Below, one piece after another: positions 11,569-21,924 of a stretch of 64,000 nucleotides of DNA (its first letter is position 1; every line of letters starts with the position of its first letter). Below the pieces are notes generated by a model that saw only the letters and a program-made list of their open reading frames with translations, searched no databases and was not told the DNA's origin. The translations under genes and the position numbers were made by a program. The DNA comes from Cavia porcellus (lineage: Eukaryota; Chordata; Mammalia; Rodentia; Caviidae): positions 3,748,785 to 3,812,784 of the forward strand of contig NW_026947502.1 of assembly GCF_034190915.1 (NCBI RefSeq), given 5' to 3'.

Positions 11569-12649
11569 CCGTGCCCTTCCCTGGGACTCTTTCAGTAAAA
11601 CCAAATGTCTTGCGCAAGCCACCCACAAGAAGTGCCTTTTCTGTGCAAGACAGACGCTTTGAGAGCAGGGCAAGGGAAGCAAAGCTGTATGGCAGCGTTG
11701 AGGAGGGGCGAGGGGCTGGCAGAACCAGATCTGGACCGCGAGCACTCGCCAGTGCTCAGAGCAGTCCTTCCATCAATGGACGCTTTTGCACTTTTTTTTT
11801 TTTCATTGTGGTCTGTTAATAGACCGAAAAATACTAGTTTCGATTTCTTTACTGATCTTAAGAAAAACATCACCCTTCGGGGAAGTTAGCAGCAAAGGCA
11901 GTTTTAACAGTAAAGTTTACCGACAGTTACAGAATCTGTCGTTTTAAATCAGCCCTTTGCAGCATTTCTCAATGCATGGCTGAGCCACGATAATCATATG
12001 GCCCCAGTGTGCCACCACCGTGGGCTTGTCCTTTACACGGAATGGTAAAGCTACTGACCAGAGTAGGTACATCTTAGTATCTCTCACAGCAATTAGCATA
12101 CTTCACTAACTCAGTGATTTATAAGTATCAGGGGCTTTTCGAGTAAGGACTGATTCATTTTAACTTTGTAATGACATGGTAAGAACTGAAATTGCTTTTG
12201 GGCAATAAAAGGAAAAGAGTTCAGGCTACAATTTAGAGTAATGATAGCTGATGTCAGTAAGCGCTGTACTTTCCGTTGGTCACAGGGCTTGCCTTAACTT
12301 GAAGTTTGCTTCATACTATTAGCACATCTGTTTTTTCAGGTTTTGGGCAAAAACCTTACCAGAGCAGCTGTAGCTCAGCCATTACAGAAAGAAATTGTGG
12401 GAAAATCACTAGCTTTGCAGACGACCTGTTTTCCTCATCAGAGTGTGTGCGCACACACGCATATAAACATTCTCTCAAACTGCCCAGTATCACAAAAGTT
12501 ACCCTTCCATTTTTCAAGGCTTAATTCTAGTAACAGTATCCTGAAAGAAGGAAATGGAATTAAGCCATGATCATCATGAACTAGACTTTAGGAAGAAATA
12601 GACCTGATTTGTGTCTTTAATGAACTACCACTTGTTAGGTAAGTTGTTT

Positions 12650-12722
12650 TTGGCTCTGTGGATCAAACCCAAGGCCCCTAAATGCTAGGCAAAGCACTTC
12701 ACTATGCAGGTGCACCCACTTC
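12650..12722 (-). mobile_element. antisense ID-type SINE fragment
   Basis: 'gtggatcaaacccaaggcccc' and 'tgctaggcaaagcacttcac' are the reverse of a degraded ID-like body. Confidence 0.45.
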
Positions 12723-12724
12723 TC

Positions 12725-12860
12725 ACTTGAAATTAAAATTATCTCTCAGTTTCCTCATCTATCAAATGGGAAGAGTAAAAGGGTATACGATTATATATTT
12801 CATGTGAAGCACTTAGTATGCTGCCTGCACAATTGAAGCATAAGTTTTATTAAGAAATGA
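12725..12860 (-). mobile_element. MIR-like element, antisense
   Basis: 'tctcagtttcctcatctatcaaatggg' and 'gaagcacttagtatgctgcctg' follow the MIR pattern in reverse. Confidence 0.6.
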
Positions 12861-12909
12861 TGTCTCTAAAATGTAATCAAATTTGAAGAATGAGAATTTT
12901 TCTTTCATT

Positions 12910-13490
12910 TATATTCAGGAAAACATTCAAATATTGGTGAAGATGTGGAACAAGAATAATTCTGGTTAAGTGTAAACTGGAAAACAATCCTGGAAAAATA
13001 ATCATTGAAAACCTGAAACAGCCTACCCCATGACAGCTAGTCCACTGTTAAAGAATGCCTATGTACACCAAATGATAAAAATGTCCATTGTTCATAGTAG
13101 CCAAAACCCAGAGATAACCTAAGTACCCATCAATAAAAGTGGAATATTGTTACACAGCTCACAGATGAATACAACACAAAGTTGAGAACAAAAACACAAA
13201 ACAGGAAAATTCCACTCAGAGTTCAAGCAGTATTAAACAGTATCAGTAGCAATGCATATACAGAGGCAAAACTTTAAAGAAAAGGCAAGCGTACATTCAC
13301 CCAATGATCACATTGGTAGTCATACCAACCACAAGGTAGACGGTTAGGAAGAGGCTAAAGGGAGCCCAAGAGGAGATGGCTTCTAGAACTGCTAAAAATG
13401 ATCTTCATGGCCTGACAGTTACATGACTGTTATTTTTTTAACAAATAGTATACAAAATAATTAACAAATTAGTATACAAAAATAACACGT
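12910..13490 (+). mobile_element. L1 3' end fragment
   Basis: 'attggtgaagatgtggaac', 'tgttcatagtagccaaaac' and 'taagtacccatcaataaa' are hallmarks of the L1 ORF2 end and 3' region. A 25-bp tandem ('ttaacaaa.tagtatacaaaa') occurs at 13440-13485. Confidence 0.6.
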
Positions 13491-13509
13491 TGTAAGACTG
13501 TCATAAAAC

Positions 13510-14880
13510 GTTAATATCCAGTGACTGATAAATATGTCTCCCAAAAGTTTGTGTGTTGGAAGTTTGATCCCAGTGTGTTGATAATGCAGTGGAATGTTTA
13601 ATAGTTGGGGCCCAATGGGAGGGAGGTAGGTCATTGGCACAATGCCCTCAAAAGGGACTGACATAGTTCTTATGGCACCCCACTTAATGCCCAAAGAGAG
13701 ATACAGAAGAACCAGAGCTACCCTCTGTCACTCCTGTATCATCATGTGTTAGTCAACTTTTGCTGCTGTGACAAAATACCTGAGAAAAGTTTAGAGGAAA
13801 GATTTTGCTTCTCAGAGTTTTAAGTTCATGGTTGGCTTGCTCCATTACTTTGGGCCTAAGGCAGGACAGAACATCATGGTGGAAGGGCATAGTGAAAGAA
13901 AATCACTCACCTCTTGGCAGCCTAGAAGCAGAGGGTAAATTAACTACAGAGGAAGGGGCCAGGGACAAAATATATTCTTCAGAGACCTACCCCAATGACT
14001 TGCTTCATACAGTTGGGGCCAACGTTCTAGTAAGCCCCCTGACCTATGAACTCATTGGTAGATCAATTCATTAATGAAGTGAGAGTCATCATAGCACTTC
14101 TCCAAAGCCCATCAGCTTTGAACAGTTGGTGCACTGGGTACCAAGCTCCCAACACATTTTAGAAGACATACTGAAAACGTAACACAATCTTTCCCTTTTG
14201 CATGTACCCCCACTTTATTTTCTCATTGCTTAGACAAAATACAGTGGTACCTTGGTTCATGAACTTAATCCTTTCCACAATTCTGGTTCCATATACTTAC
14301 AATTAAGTTTGTGAACTGAGTACCAGTGTACCACACATCCAGAATTAAAGGAGGAAAGATTTATTTTATCTGTTTGTAGAGATTTCAGTCCATTAGTCAG
14401 GCGTCTCCAAGGCAGGGTGGCATGGCTGGAAAGCATCACACAGGACAGTCTATGGTAGGGTAGGCAGAATGCAACAAGCAGCAGCAGCTTGCCTTTATAT
14501 TCCATCCAGGCTTCCAGTCTATTGGTTGGTGCTACCTACACCTAGAATAGGCCTTTCATTATTCACATCCAGAACTATGCTAAACAAACTTACTTGACAT
14601 GTCCTTAATCCCAGTATTACATGCCCTAGATCCAGCCACCTCTGAAAAACCCTGCCTATGAGCACATGAGGCTTTGGGAAGACATCTAGAGCTATAACAC
14701 ACACCATACCATCTGCCATGTAATGCTACTGAGAAGCTTCCTTGCCCGAACTGATACCATGATGTTCGTATTACTAGTTGCCAAAACTGTGAGCTAAACA
14801 AACTTTTCTTTAAATATTACCCGACTTTTGGTAATTTTGTTACAGCAAGTGAAAATAAACTAATATGCTACTCATTAGCC
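13510..14880. repeat. nested LTR-like repeats, one carrying a small MITE
   Basis: A plus-oriented copy starts at about 13520 ('atgtctcccaaaagtttgtg') and appears to resume at about 14725-14875 ('gccaaaactgtgagctaaac ... ttgttacagcaagtg'). Between them are two minus-oriented copies of related sequence: 13748-14190 ('gttagtcaacttttgctgct' ... 'aacgtaacac') and 14205-14725 ('aggaggaaagatttatttta' ... 'cacatgaggctttgggaaga'). The pattern resembles old MaLR-type solo LTRs, but I cannot name the family. The second antisense copy is interrupted by a MITE at 14242-14328. Confidence 0.5.
14242..14328. mobile_element. 87-bp MITE with TA flanks
   Basis: It starts CAGTGGTACCTTGGTTCATG and ends with the inverted equivalent (GAACTGAGTACCAGTG), with TA on both sides (14240-14241 and 14329-14330). 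Related to the copies at 21696, 32565 and 62641. TA target duplication and terminal inverted repeats indicate a Tc1/mariner/pogo-type non-autonomous element. Confidence 0.7.
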
Positions 14881-15059
14881 ATAGGTGCATTTTCCAAATT
14901 TACTTTTGTCTTTTGCTATCTTGAATTATGCTCTTGTACACTGAATAAGGTGAGAAGCAGTGCAGTGTCTCAAGCTATCGTCAGAGAAATGGAGATCTTT
15001 AGAACAGGGTTAACTCATACTGACTTGTAAAGAAAAAAATAATGGATTGAATAGGAAAA

Positions 15060-15495
15060 CAAAAACATGGTATATTACTTTTCTCATTGAGAAAATATAC
15101 CTGATGCCCAAAGTTAAGGGAGAAAAGGTTTATTTAGCTCGGTTTGTAGAGGCTTCAGTCCATATTTGGCTGACTCTTAAGGTAGGGTGTGACACATGGC
15201 AGAAAGGTAGCAGTTCTTGGTGGCTGGAGAGGTGGGATACACAAAAAGCAGGAAGTACAAAAAGGAGGAGCAATACTCTTTTCTATCCCTTACATATTGT
15301 ATGCAGGCCACCCACTCTAGGGCAATTGTAGCATTCATACCCCCAATCGGAGCACTAAACAATGAACCAATCCCAAACTCTACATTCAGCCACCTCTGAA
15401 AGCATTACTGATTATAAAGAAAAAAATAAATAATGAACCACTTCCATGACCACATGAGGCTTTGGGGGAAATCCAGATACAAACCATAACATATG
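15060..15495 (-). repeat. LTR-like repeat, same family as 14205-14725
   Basis: 'gggagaaaaggtttatttag', 'gaggcttcagtccatatttg' and 'accacatgaggctttgg' are shared in the same order with the copies at 14205-14725 and 16960-17385. Diverged, with small indels. Confidence 0.55.
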
Positions 15496-15544
15496 GATAT
15501 GACCTTTAAAAATAATTAACACCTTGGTTTTTCCTTATTACACT

Positions 15545-15725
15545 TACAACTTGATACCATACTATGTATGAGCTGTCCTCCAGTAGAAGGGAACTCTGTA
15601 AACTCCATGAGAATAGAAAAAAATTTGGGGGTTATCTAATGGCATATCCATGGCACCCAAATTTCTGCCTAGCATATAACCCATGCTTAATAAATACTTG
15701 CTGAATAAAATGTTAGGAAACTTCA
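15545..15725 (+). mobile_element. L2/MIR-type 3' fragment
   Basis: 'cctagcatataacccatgcttaataaatacttgctgaat' corresponds to the classical 3' end of L2-type elements. Confidence 0.4.
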
Positions 15726-15754
15726 CTGATAGGGAAACAGGCATCTGAAATTGG

Positions 15755-15875
15755 TTGTGGTGGTGTGTATCTATAATCCCAACTACTTGGGAGGCCGAGA
15801 AGAGAATCACTTGGGCCCAGGAACTGCAGACCAGCCTGGGCAAAAGAGCACAGCCCATCTCAAAACAAGTAAACT
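15755..15875 (+). mobile_element. B1-type SINE
   Basis: 'tggtggtgtgtatctataatcccaactacttgggaggcc' and 'agcctgggcaaaagagc' mark a 7SL-derived SINE. Confidence 0.65.
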
Positions 15876-16959
15876 ACCTAGCAAGTAAGCTAGAAAGACA
15901 GAAAAAAGGAACGGAGAAGGAAGAAGAAAGACAGATGAACAAATGGACACACACGGTTGACTGCTGTCCAGTGGTACAGAAAAGATACCTGGCTAGCTAC
16001 CTGCTGCATTGCACAAAACTGAATGCTTGTTAACTGAATGAAGTCATTATCATATTTTTCCAGAATAACTGCAAATCAGAAAAAATACTGGGAATATAGG
16101 TCTGGTTTTAAATTCACCTAGAATGAATTAGGTAATTGAGATGTGCAGTATGCTAAAGATCAAGTCACTACTAGTGGAACAATAAAGAGTATTTTCTGTC
16201 CTAAATCTTGAAGGTCAGATTTATCATTGAATCAGATTCTCTTGGTAGAAAGTCAGAGAATTAGTATTTCATTTGGCTTTATCATGTCCTAGGCCTTAAG
16301 ACTGGATCCCTGGCACCAAGGGAAAAAAGTATGTATGTACACATATGCACACACACAGTACGTGTATCCCAGTGAGTCAAGTGTTTCTAATATGCAACCA
16401 GGTTTGAGAGGCAGTTTAACTCAGGTTGTGCACTACTCTGACCCATTTTAACTCGAGCTCGTACACCACAATAGAGGATATTAACTGGCAATTATTGCAC
16501 CACGTATGTCTCAACAGAGTGCTACCACAGTTTACTGAGGAAGTAACAACACCTTACTTGTATTTTCACATTTCATCAAGAGAGACAATTTAGGAAAGTA
16601 ATATCCCTTTATTAATAACATGAATCTGAGCACTAAGGTGAAGAAAAAACATGTTTTCACATTGTCCTTGGGAAGACAGTCATTTGGAAGAAAGCCCAAG
16701 CCTCTTCAATTTAGTATTCTCCCTAGGGTAAAAACACATTTATCTGCAGTTCTTATCAATCAGTGTTAACCCAGACAGGGAGGTGTCTACCATCTGATGA
16801 AGGGATTACTCTAGGTTCAGACATTCAGCAGAAGAGGGAGCGAGTATAGCACTTTGAGCACGTCTTAAGATCACATGCCTAACACATAATGGTTGCAAAT
16901 TTGTTTTGAACTAATTGTATTTTAGGGAATACTCAAATCTTAAATCTAGAGCAAAGATG

Positions 16960-17390
16960 GTATTAGTTACTATTCTGGTTGCTGGGACAAAATACTTGAA
17001 ATACCCACAAGTTAGAGGAGGAAAGGTTTATTTTAGTTCACAGTTTGTAGAGGTTTTAGTCCATAGCTGGCTGCCTCCAAGGTAGCATGGCAAGGCAGCA
17101 GGGCAGAGAAAGCATCAGAGAGAACAGTTCATGGCAAATCAGGAAGGCAGCCACAAGTAACAAGCCTGCCTTCCTCTCCAGGCTACAAACCTTCTGGGTG
17201 ATGCCACATATATCCAGGGTTGGGCTTCCTATTATCCACACCCAGAACTGTTAAACCAATCACTGAACTAATTTACTGATCACATACCTTTATTTCAAGT
17301 CCACATACCCTGGACCCAATCAGCTCTGAAAAGCCCCACCTCTGAGCACATGAGGCTTTGGGAAGACACACAGATACAAGCCATACCAGG
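16960..17390 (-). repeat. LTR-like repeat, third antisense copy of the family
   Basis: 'gttactattctggttgctgg', 'agaggaggaaaggtttattt', 'gttttagtccatagctggct' and 'cacatgaggctttgggaaga' align in order with the copies at 14205 and 15060. It is the longest and cleanest copy. Two open frames inside are repeat-derived and not genes. Confidence 0.6.
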
Positions 17391-18335
17391 TGGCTAAGCC
17401 TAGAGTCTGCTTTACTGAGAGGTGATAGAAGTACTGTATTATTTCCTTCACTCCTCCTCATCTATCTGGCTAAGCCTTTCCCACACAGAGATACAATTTC
17501 CCAGTCCCTAGTGGAACTACAGCTCAGGTTTGGTCTCAATTACTACCCCACAACCTTCGCATTGTCAAAGACAAATGAAGAAATCTTGGATATCTACCTC
17601 TGTCACTCCAGCTAGCTGGAAAACCACTCTAATCTGAGATGAGATGGACTACATAGGAAAGACTGTATTTCCTCAGGAAATTTTCTGTTAAATTTTCTGT
17701 ACCTTAAGTTTCTCATTAGCAAAATCAGTCCTCCTGATCTCAGAGATGTTGCAAGATTTCTCAAGATTTTCTATGTGTGAGCCGCTCTTACACTAATGAT
17801 TTCTTTCACAAATATTTGACAATTCCTGTTTTAAAACAGTACACTTACTCTCTTAGTTAAATGTAAAAATGTTAACTTGTAATACAAAAACAAGTACTCC
17901 AAAAAGCTTCTGGTCTAGATCTGCCTTCAGGTGTGACTACCCAGCTAAGCCTGAGGAAAATAGCTTCCCAACAAGCCTACTTGTGGCGGAGGCTGAGTTA
18001 CTGCTGCCTAGCAAACAATAAGGATAAATAGAAACTCTGGCTTTAGTATAAGAGGATGCACTGGTTCAATCATGTGCAACTCAACCAGCAAACCAAGATT
18101 AGAACCTAAACTAGTCAACCAATTTTCGTTAAAAGACCACAGTAATTTGTATTGGATACAATGTTTTTAAACAAACATTGCTTGTCTAGGTTTTAGTTGC
18201 CTGTATTTAAAGGAATGTTCCATTTAAAATTGTGAAAATGGTCAGATATACTAGTGTAAATTTTGTTTTTATTCCTAAGAATGTTGAAAATTCTCTCAGG
18301 AGATATGAGAGCCACTAGGGAAAGGACAGATAGAT

Positions 18336-18620
18336 GACCTAGTAACAGTAGCAGCCAAAAAGTTACTAAGTACTTGGGATGTGCTAGCATTAAGCTAAAT
18401 TCTTTTTTTTGTTGGTTGGTTTGAGACAAAAACCTCAAAATGTAGTGCAGGCTGGCCTTGTACTGAGATCCTCCTGCCTCAGCCTTACTGCTGGATTACA
18501 GGTGTGTACCACCACACCCAGCCTAAACTAAATTTTTGATATTCACTATTTTACTCCATTTTCACAACCTAATGAAGCAAATTCTACCAGTATGGAATGT
18601 ATCATGCCCAAAGTGTCAAC
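18336..18620 (+). mobile_element. MIR-like element split by an antisense B1
   Basis: A MIR-like run ('tactaagtacttgggatgtgctagcatt' ... 'attcactattttactccattttcac') is interrupted at 18405-18528 by a reverse B1 ('ttgagacaaaaacctc', 'gctggattacaggtgtgtaccacc'). The flanks 'aagctaaattctttttt' and 'taaactaaatttttga' look like a decayed target duplication. Confidence 0.6.
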
Positions 18621-18725
18621 TTGTACAAGAATCCAGATGTTCTAATATCATGAATCCATAATGTCACACAGACCTCGTTAACACTGAAAAAAAAACCAAA
18701 GTCATGTATCAAATTGACATGTGTG

Positions 18726-18731
18726 TTTATT
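18726..18731 (-). terminator. FNIP1: distal polyadenylation signal AATAAA for FNIP1
   Basis: On the minus strand the sequence reads GCAATAAACACAC, followed 35-55 nt later by a GT/T-rich stretch (TTTGGTTTTTTTTT), the arrangement expected of a mammalian poly(A) site. Cleavage would fall near 18700-18716. Beyond it, MIR and SINE sequence resumes. Confidence 0.65.
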
Positions 18732-18807
18732 GCACAAATTTCCCCTAGAATTGGGAGGTTATAATACAGGTGTACATTTGAGAAATGTATTCAGAACAAA
18801 GAACAAA

Positions 18808-18815
18808 TATGTACA
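18808..18815 (-). promoter_or_regulatory. Pumilio-type motif TGTACATA near the 3' end of the FNIP1 3' UTR
   Basis: Exact match to UGUANAUA on the minus strand. It lies between the two AATAAA signals, so it is present only if the distal site is used. Confidence 0.4.
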
Positions 18816-18965
18816 TTTTATATATCCACCATCTAAATAACTTAAGAGAAAGCAAATATTCTTGTAAGATATCTACCAGAAGTAGGTATTATGTAAAATT
18901 TGATTTCTTTAGTAATCATCCTCAGTGTATGCCAAATGCAACAAAATGAAATCTGTGCTAGTAGG

Positions 18966-18971
18966 TTTATT
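18966..18971 (-). terminator. FNIP1: possible proximal polyadenylation signal AATAAA
   Basis: A second GCAATAAA on the minus strand lies 240 nt upstream of the distal signal. Alternative use would remove one Pumilio-type motif (18808-18815). Use cannot be judged from sequence. Confidence 0.4.
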
Positions 18972-20150
18972 GCACTTAGTACTTTCAAACAATAAAATTA
19001 AGACATTAATAAATTCCAGGAAAAAAACAATTAGTATATATGCACAGAGAAATTAGTTTTAATTATGTAATATAAAAGATCCCTTTTTTCACTTTCACTG
19101 TTGCAACAGGTGTTTCAATATGTGATAGATACTTGTACCATAAGAATTTTTAAAAAATTATTTTGAACAGACCAAAATTCTTCATCCTATTCACCATAAT
19201 GACCATACTTTAATGGAGTAGTAGCAGCTCATTCCTTGGGCTTTGTGTAACAAAAGAGCAATTATGATGTAGGGACCAGAAACTATAGAAAGGGTAAGAA
19301 TTATGAAACTCAGGAATCCTATAAGGATTAATGATTCTTTAAGAAACTATATGTCTTTTCCATCTCAGCACAAATTAGTTTTAAGAATAACAGTAGCATG
19401 AGCCATTCATTTATTGAACACTAGAATATTAAAGAGTAATTTATTAGACATTTCAAATAGGACTGAGAATAGTCTGATGGAGAAAACACCCAAACATAGT
19501 TATTATCTATCTGTTACATATTATTCTGAGCCACAATCAAAAATAATGTACAATGGCCCATACAACAACTTTTCTAGATTCTGAAATCTGCCAAAGAGAT
19601 CAATTTGTTGAATTCAAAAGCAAAAAAAAAAAACAAAAGAATTTTGTTCATGAATGGAATAAGAAAATTAAGTTAAGAAAATCTGTCCATAAAAACACTC
19701 TTTGGCAGTAAGTCATCCATGGGAGACTCAGGTACAAACTGCAAGCAGCTAATAGGACATGAGCCAAGTATGTCAAGTACACTCATTTCAGACTTACATT
19801 CCACTGAAACAACCTCTTTTCTCTTTCTAGTTCAAAATTTCCTGAATAAACACAAATAGCAAAGCAAAATATGGCCCAACACTCTAAATTCAAGATCAAA
19901 GACTAAACAAACCATATAAATCACCCATCACTTAATGAAAAATAACAAGAATGGATGAGTAGCAAATATTGTGACTAAGTGATTTTTTAAACTAATCAAA
20001 TATAATGAAAATAGTAAGTGAAAGCAGGAATCAACTTTACTCCTAGCATTAAATATATCAGACCAGATAAGCAAAGGAAAAACTATAATGCAGTATTTTC
20101 AAGTAAACTGAGGTAGTAGAGCACATTGAAAACTTTATCTACCATCTTTC

Positions 20151-20158
20151 TATTTACA
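20151..20158 (-). promoter_or_regulatory. Pumilio-type motif TGTAAATA in the FNIP1 3' UTR
   Basis: Exact match to UGUANAUA on the minus strand; it forms a close pair with the copy at 20214-20221. Confidence 0.45.
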
Positions 20159-20213
20159 TTACTTACAGGAGTTTGGTTCCTTAATAGCCTTACTTATAAG
20201 CAACATTCTACAC

Positions 20214-20221
20214 TATTTACA
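20214..20221 (-). promoter_or_regulatory. Pumilio-type motif TGTAAATA in the FNIP1 3' UTR
   Basis: Exact match to UGUANAUA on the minus strand, 63 nt from the next copy. Confidence 0.45.
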
Positions 20222-20747
20222 AAAGCAGTAACAATTGAAAAGTCTTTGAAAAAAATCAGCTTTTGGAAGGGAAGAGCTCTTACAGAAAAGAGAACAATTT
20301 AAAAAGTGCTATGTAAACTGAGTATTATTAAGCAATGAAACAAATGTTTTGCTCCTGTGGATTCCAGAAGGGCTGATATGAACAGAGGCCTTGGTTACCT
20401 GAGCACTTTTAAAGAAAATATTTTTGCCAATGCTTTGGGTTCATTTTTAATCCTAATTTTCATTTATTAAATTCATTTATTGAATATGTAAATATTAACA
20501 TTTATAAGAATTAGTTAATAATTATAAAACAAATACTATAAAGTAGTATTCTTATTTTTGGAATCTACATTTCTCACCCTTAAAAAAAGATTGGCTGTAT
20601 GTGTATTTTAGAATGTGTGAAAGAGAAAAGTCACCAGAAAATAATAGTTCAACATTGTGTACAATTAATACTAGTTGAAAATGGTTTTTAAAAAGGCATG
20701 TTTCCCAGTCTTATATTTCTACTTCTGCTTTTAAAAAAATAGATACA

Positions 20748-20755
20748 TATGTACA
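20748..20755 (-). promoter_or_regulatory. Pumilio-type motif TGTACATA in the FNIP1 3' UTR
   Basis: Exact match to UGUANAUA on the transcribed (minus) strand. It is one of four such octamers in the 3' UTR. Binding is inferred. Confidence 0.45.
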
Positions 20756-21326
20756 CTCGGGTGGATAACGTCAACACATATTATCACTAATTATTCTCAG
20801 TTTGTTGTAATTAATGGGCTGCTCAAAATACCTCTGAAAAATAACCAGAAATAAGCTGTTATAAACTGCAAAACAAAATAACAAATAATTGAAGTTTTAC
20901 AGATTATCTGTAACTTAGAAGTAATTAAAAACTTGATGAAGGGGCTATTTTTGAGCCTTTTGATCTTGAGCCACCTCTTAGTATTATGAGTTGTGATATT
21001 ATATGAACTGTTTTCCTATTACTCATTTGTAGAATTTTCTGTAGAATTTTATGTTTTGTAGAATTTTATACGTGAGCTTTTCAAATGCCCTCAACTCCAA
21101 GTTGTTTATGCTGCTTTAGTTTCATGTGGTTAAAAATCTGCCACTATCTAGGAGTCCAGTTAAGAAAAACGATCCAATATACACAGATTATGCAATGCAA
21201 TACAGGATACCCAGGAGATGGACTCATTTAGAGGAAAGTCTAATATGGGAAAAAAATCTCCATAAATACATATGGTACCCTCTTCATTTCTATTTAACTT
21301 GCCACCAAAATTAACCTTTAGATGCC

Positions 21327-21405
21327 TTAAAGGAGTATCTGAGCAACATATGGAGAGTGAGTGCTTGCTACAGCAGCCAGAAGAGGAAGATCACTGGATT
21401 CAATC
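21327..21405 (-). CDS. FNIP1: FNIP1 terminal coding exon 18 with stop codon
   Basis: The coding part of the last exon is 79 nt: the last base of the split glycine codon, 25 residues ([14 protein letters not shown]... ending PYVAQILL) and a TAA stop at 21327-21329. The acceptor is GTTTCAG. The C terminus matches the FNIP1 family end exactly as I know it, which confirms the gene identity and the true stop. The exon continues into the long 3' UTR. Confidence 0.96.
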
Positions 21406-21695
21406 CTGAAACAAAGAAAACTCCGTTCAGCTTTCTGTACTCAGAAGATTAACCCTACAGACAATGATTACTACCTATAATGTCATACACAGTAGTTAAG
21501 GTGTCAATCTAGCCATAAAAGAAGAGCTGAAGATAACAAAGGTCAGAATTTTTTTTTAGTGAGAACCTAAAACCATGAATTTAAAAGAAAGGAATGCCTC
21601 CTCCTCTAAACTCAAGGGTAACAAAAATCATGAAAGCAGGAAAGTATCTCACTTAACCTATTGGTGGACCATATATGAGGCAAGGCAAATTATAG

Positions 21696-21924
21696 CAGTA
21701 CCTTGGTACTCACAGTTAATTGGCTCTAGGAGGTGAGTTGAGTACCAAATAAATCATTTTGGCTGTAAAGGGTAGCAAATCATGGAGCAATCAACACTGA
21801 CAAGTTCAAGTTTGAATATTAAGTAGCCAACAAACCATGAGTTCAGAACAGAATGTTTACATCAAAGTGTATCAAGTACAAAATTCAATGAATTTCAAAG
21901 CAGCTGAGTACCAAAGTATGATTG
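21696..21924. mobile_element. 229-bp MITE, second copy
   Basis: It starts CAGTACCTTGGTACTCACAG and ends GAGTACCAAAGTATGATTG followed by TA (21925-21926). The ends are imperfect inverted repeats of the same type as the 14242 copy. Older, with more substitutions. Confidence 0.55.

Larger units (their letters stand above)
10500..11570. promoter_or_regulatory. RAPGEF6: CpG island promoter of RAPGEF6
   Basis: This is the only stretch of the window rich in CG dinucleotides and GC (most dense at 10680-11280 and 11480-11570), against an AT-rich, CpG-poor background. It contains RAPGEF6 exon 1, and transcription runs leftward. Visible motifs are an NRF1-type palindrome at 11188-11199, a CRE-like TGACGTAA at 11233-11240, a GC box (GGGCGGGGT) at 11247-11255, and ETS-type GGAAGTG cores at 11532-11538 and 11560-11566. 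No TATA box is evident. Island boundaries are by eye. CpG islands often fire in both directions; I see no plus-strand gene here. Confidence 0.85.
11571..18704. other. intergenic region between RAPGEF6 promoter and FNIP1 3' end
   Basis: About 7 kb without a supported gene. Repeats are listed separately (MIR, L1 3' end, LTR-like cluster, B1). I recognise nothing in 11890-12640, 15880-16955 and 17390-18330. Short open frames here lack domains, conserved motifs or splice context. Confidence 0.7.
18705..21326 (-). other. FNIP1: FNIP1 3' UTR
   Basis: About 2.6 kb lies between the stop codon and the last plausible polyadenylation signal. It is AT-rich and lacks any SINE or LINE that I can recognise, unlike all the flanking introns and the intergenic DNA; this is what a conserved, exonic 3' UTR looks like. 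The length is close to what I recall for human FNIP1. It holds four Pumilio-type motifs and two AATAAA signals (separate entries). The exact 3' end is inferred. Confidence 0.8.

Noticed and set aside
10680..11889. Many overlapping open frames of 60-150 codons on both strands near the CpG island
   Set aside because: High GC content removes stop codons, so long frames appear by chance. Only the minus-strand frame through 10910-10978 has a known protein start and a splice donor.
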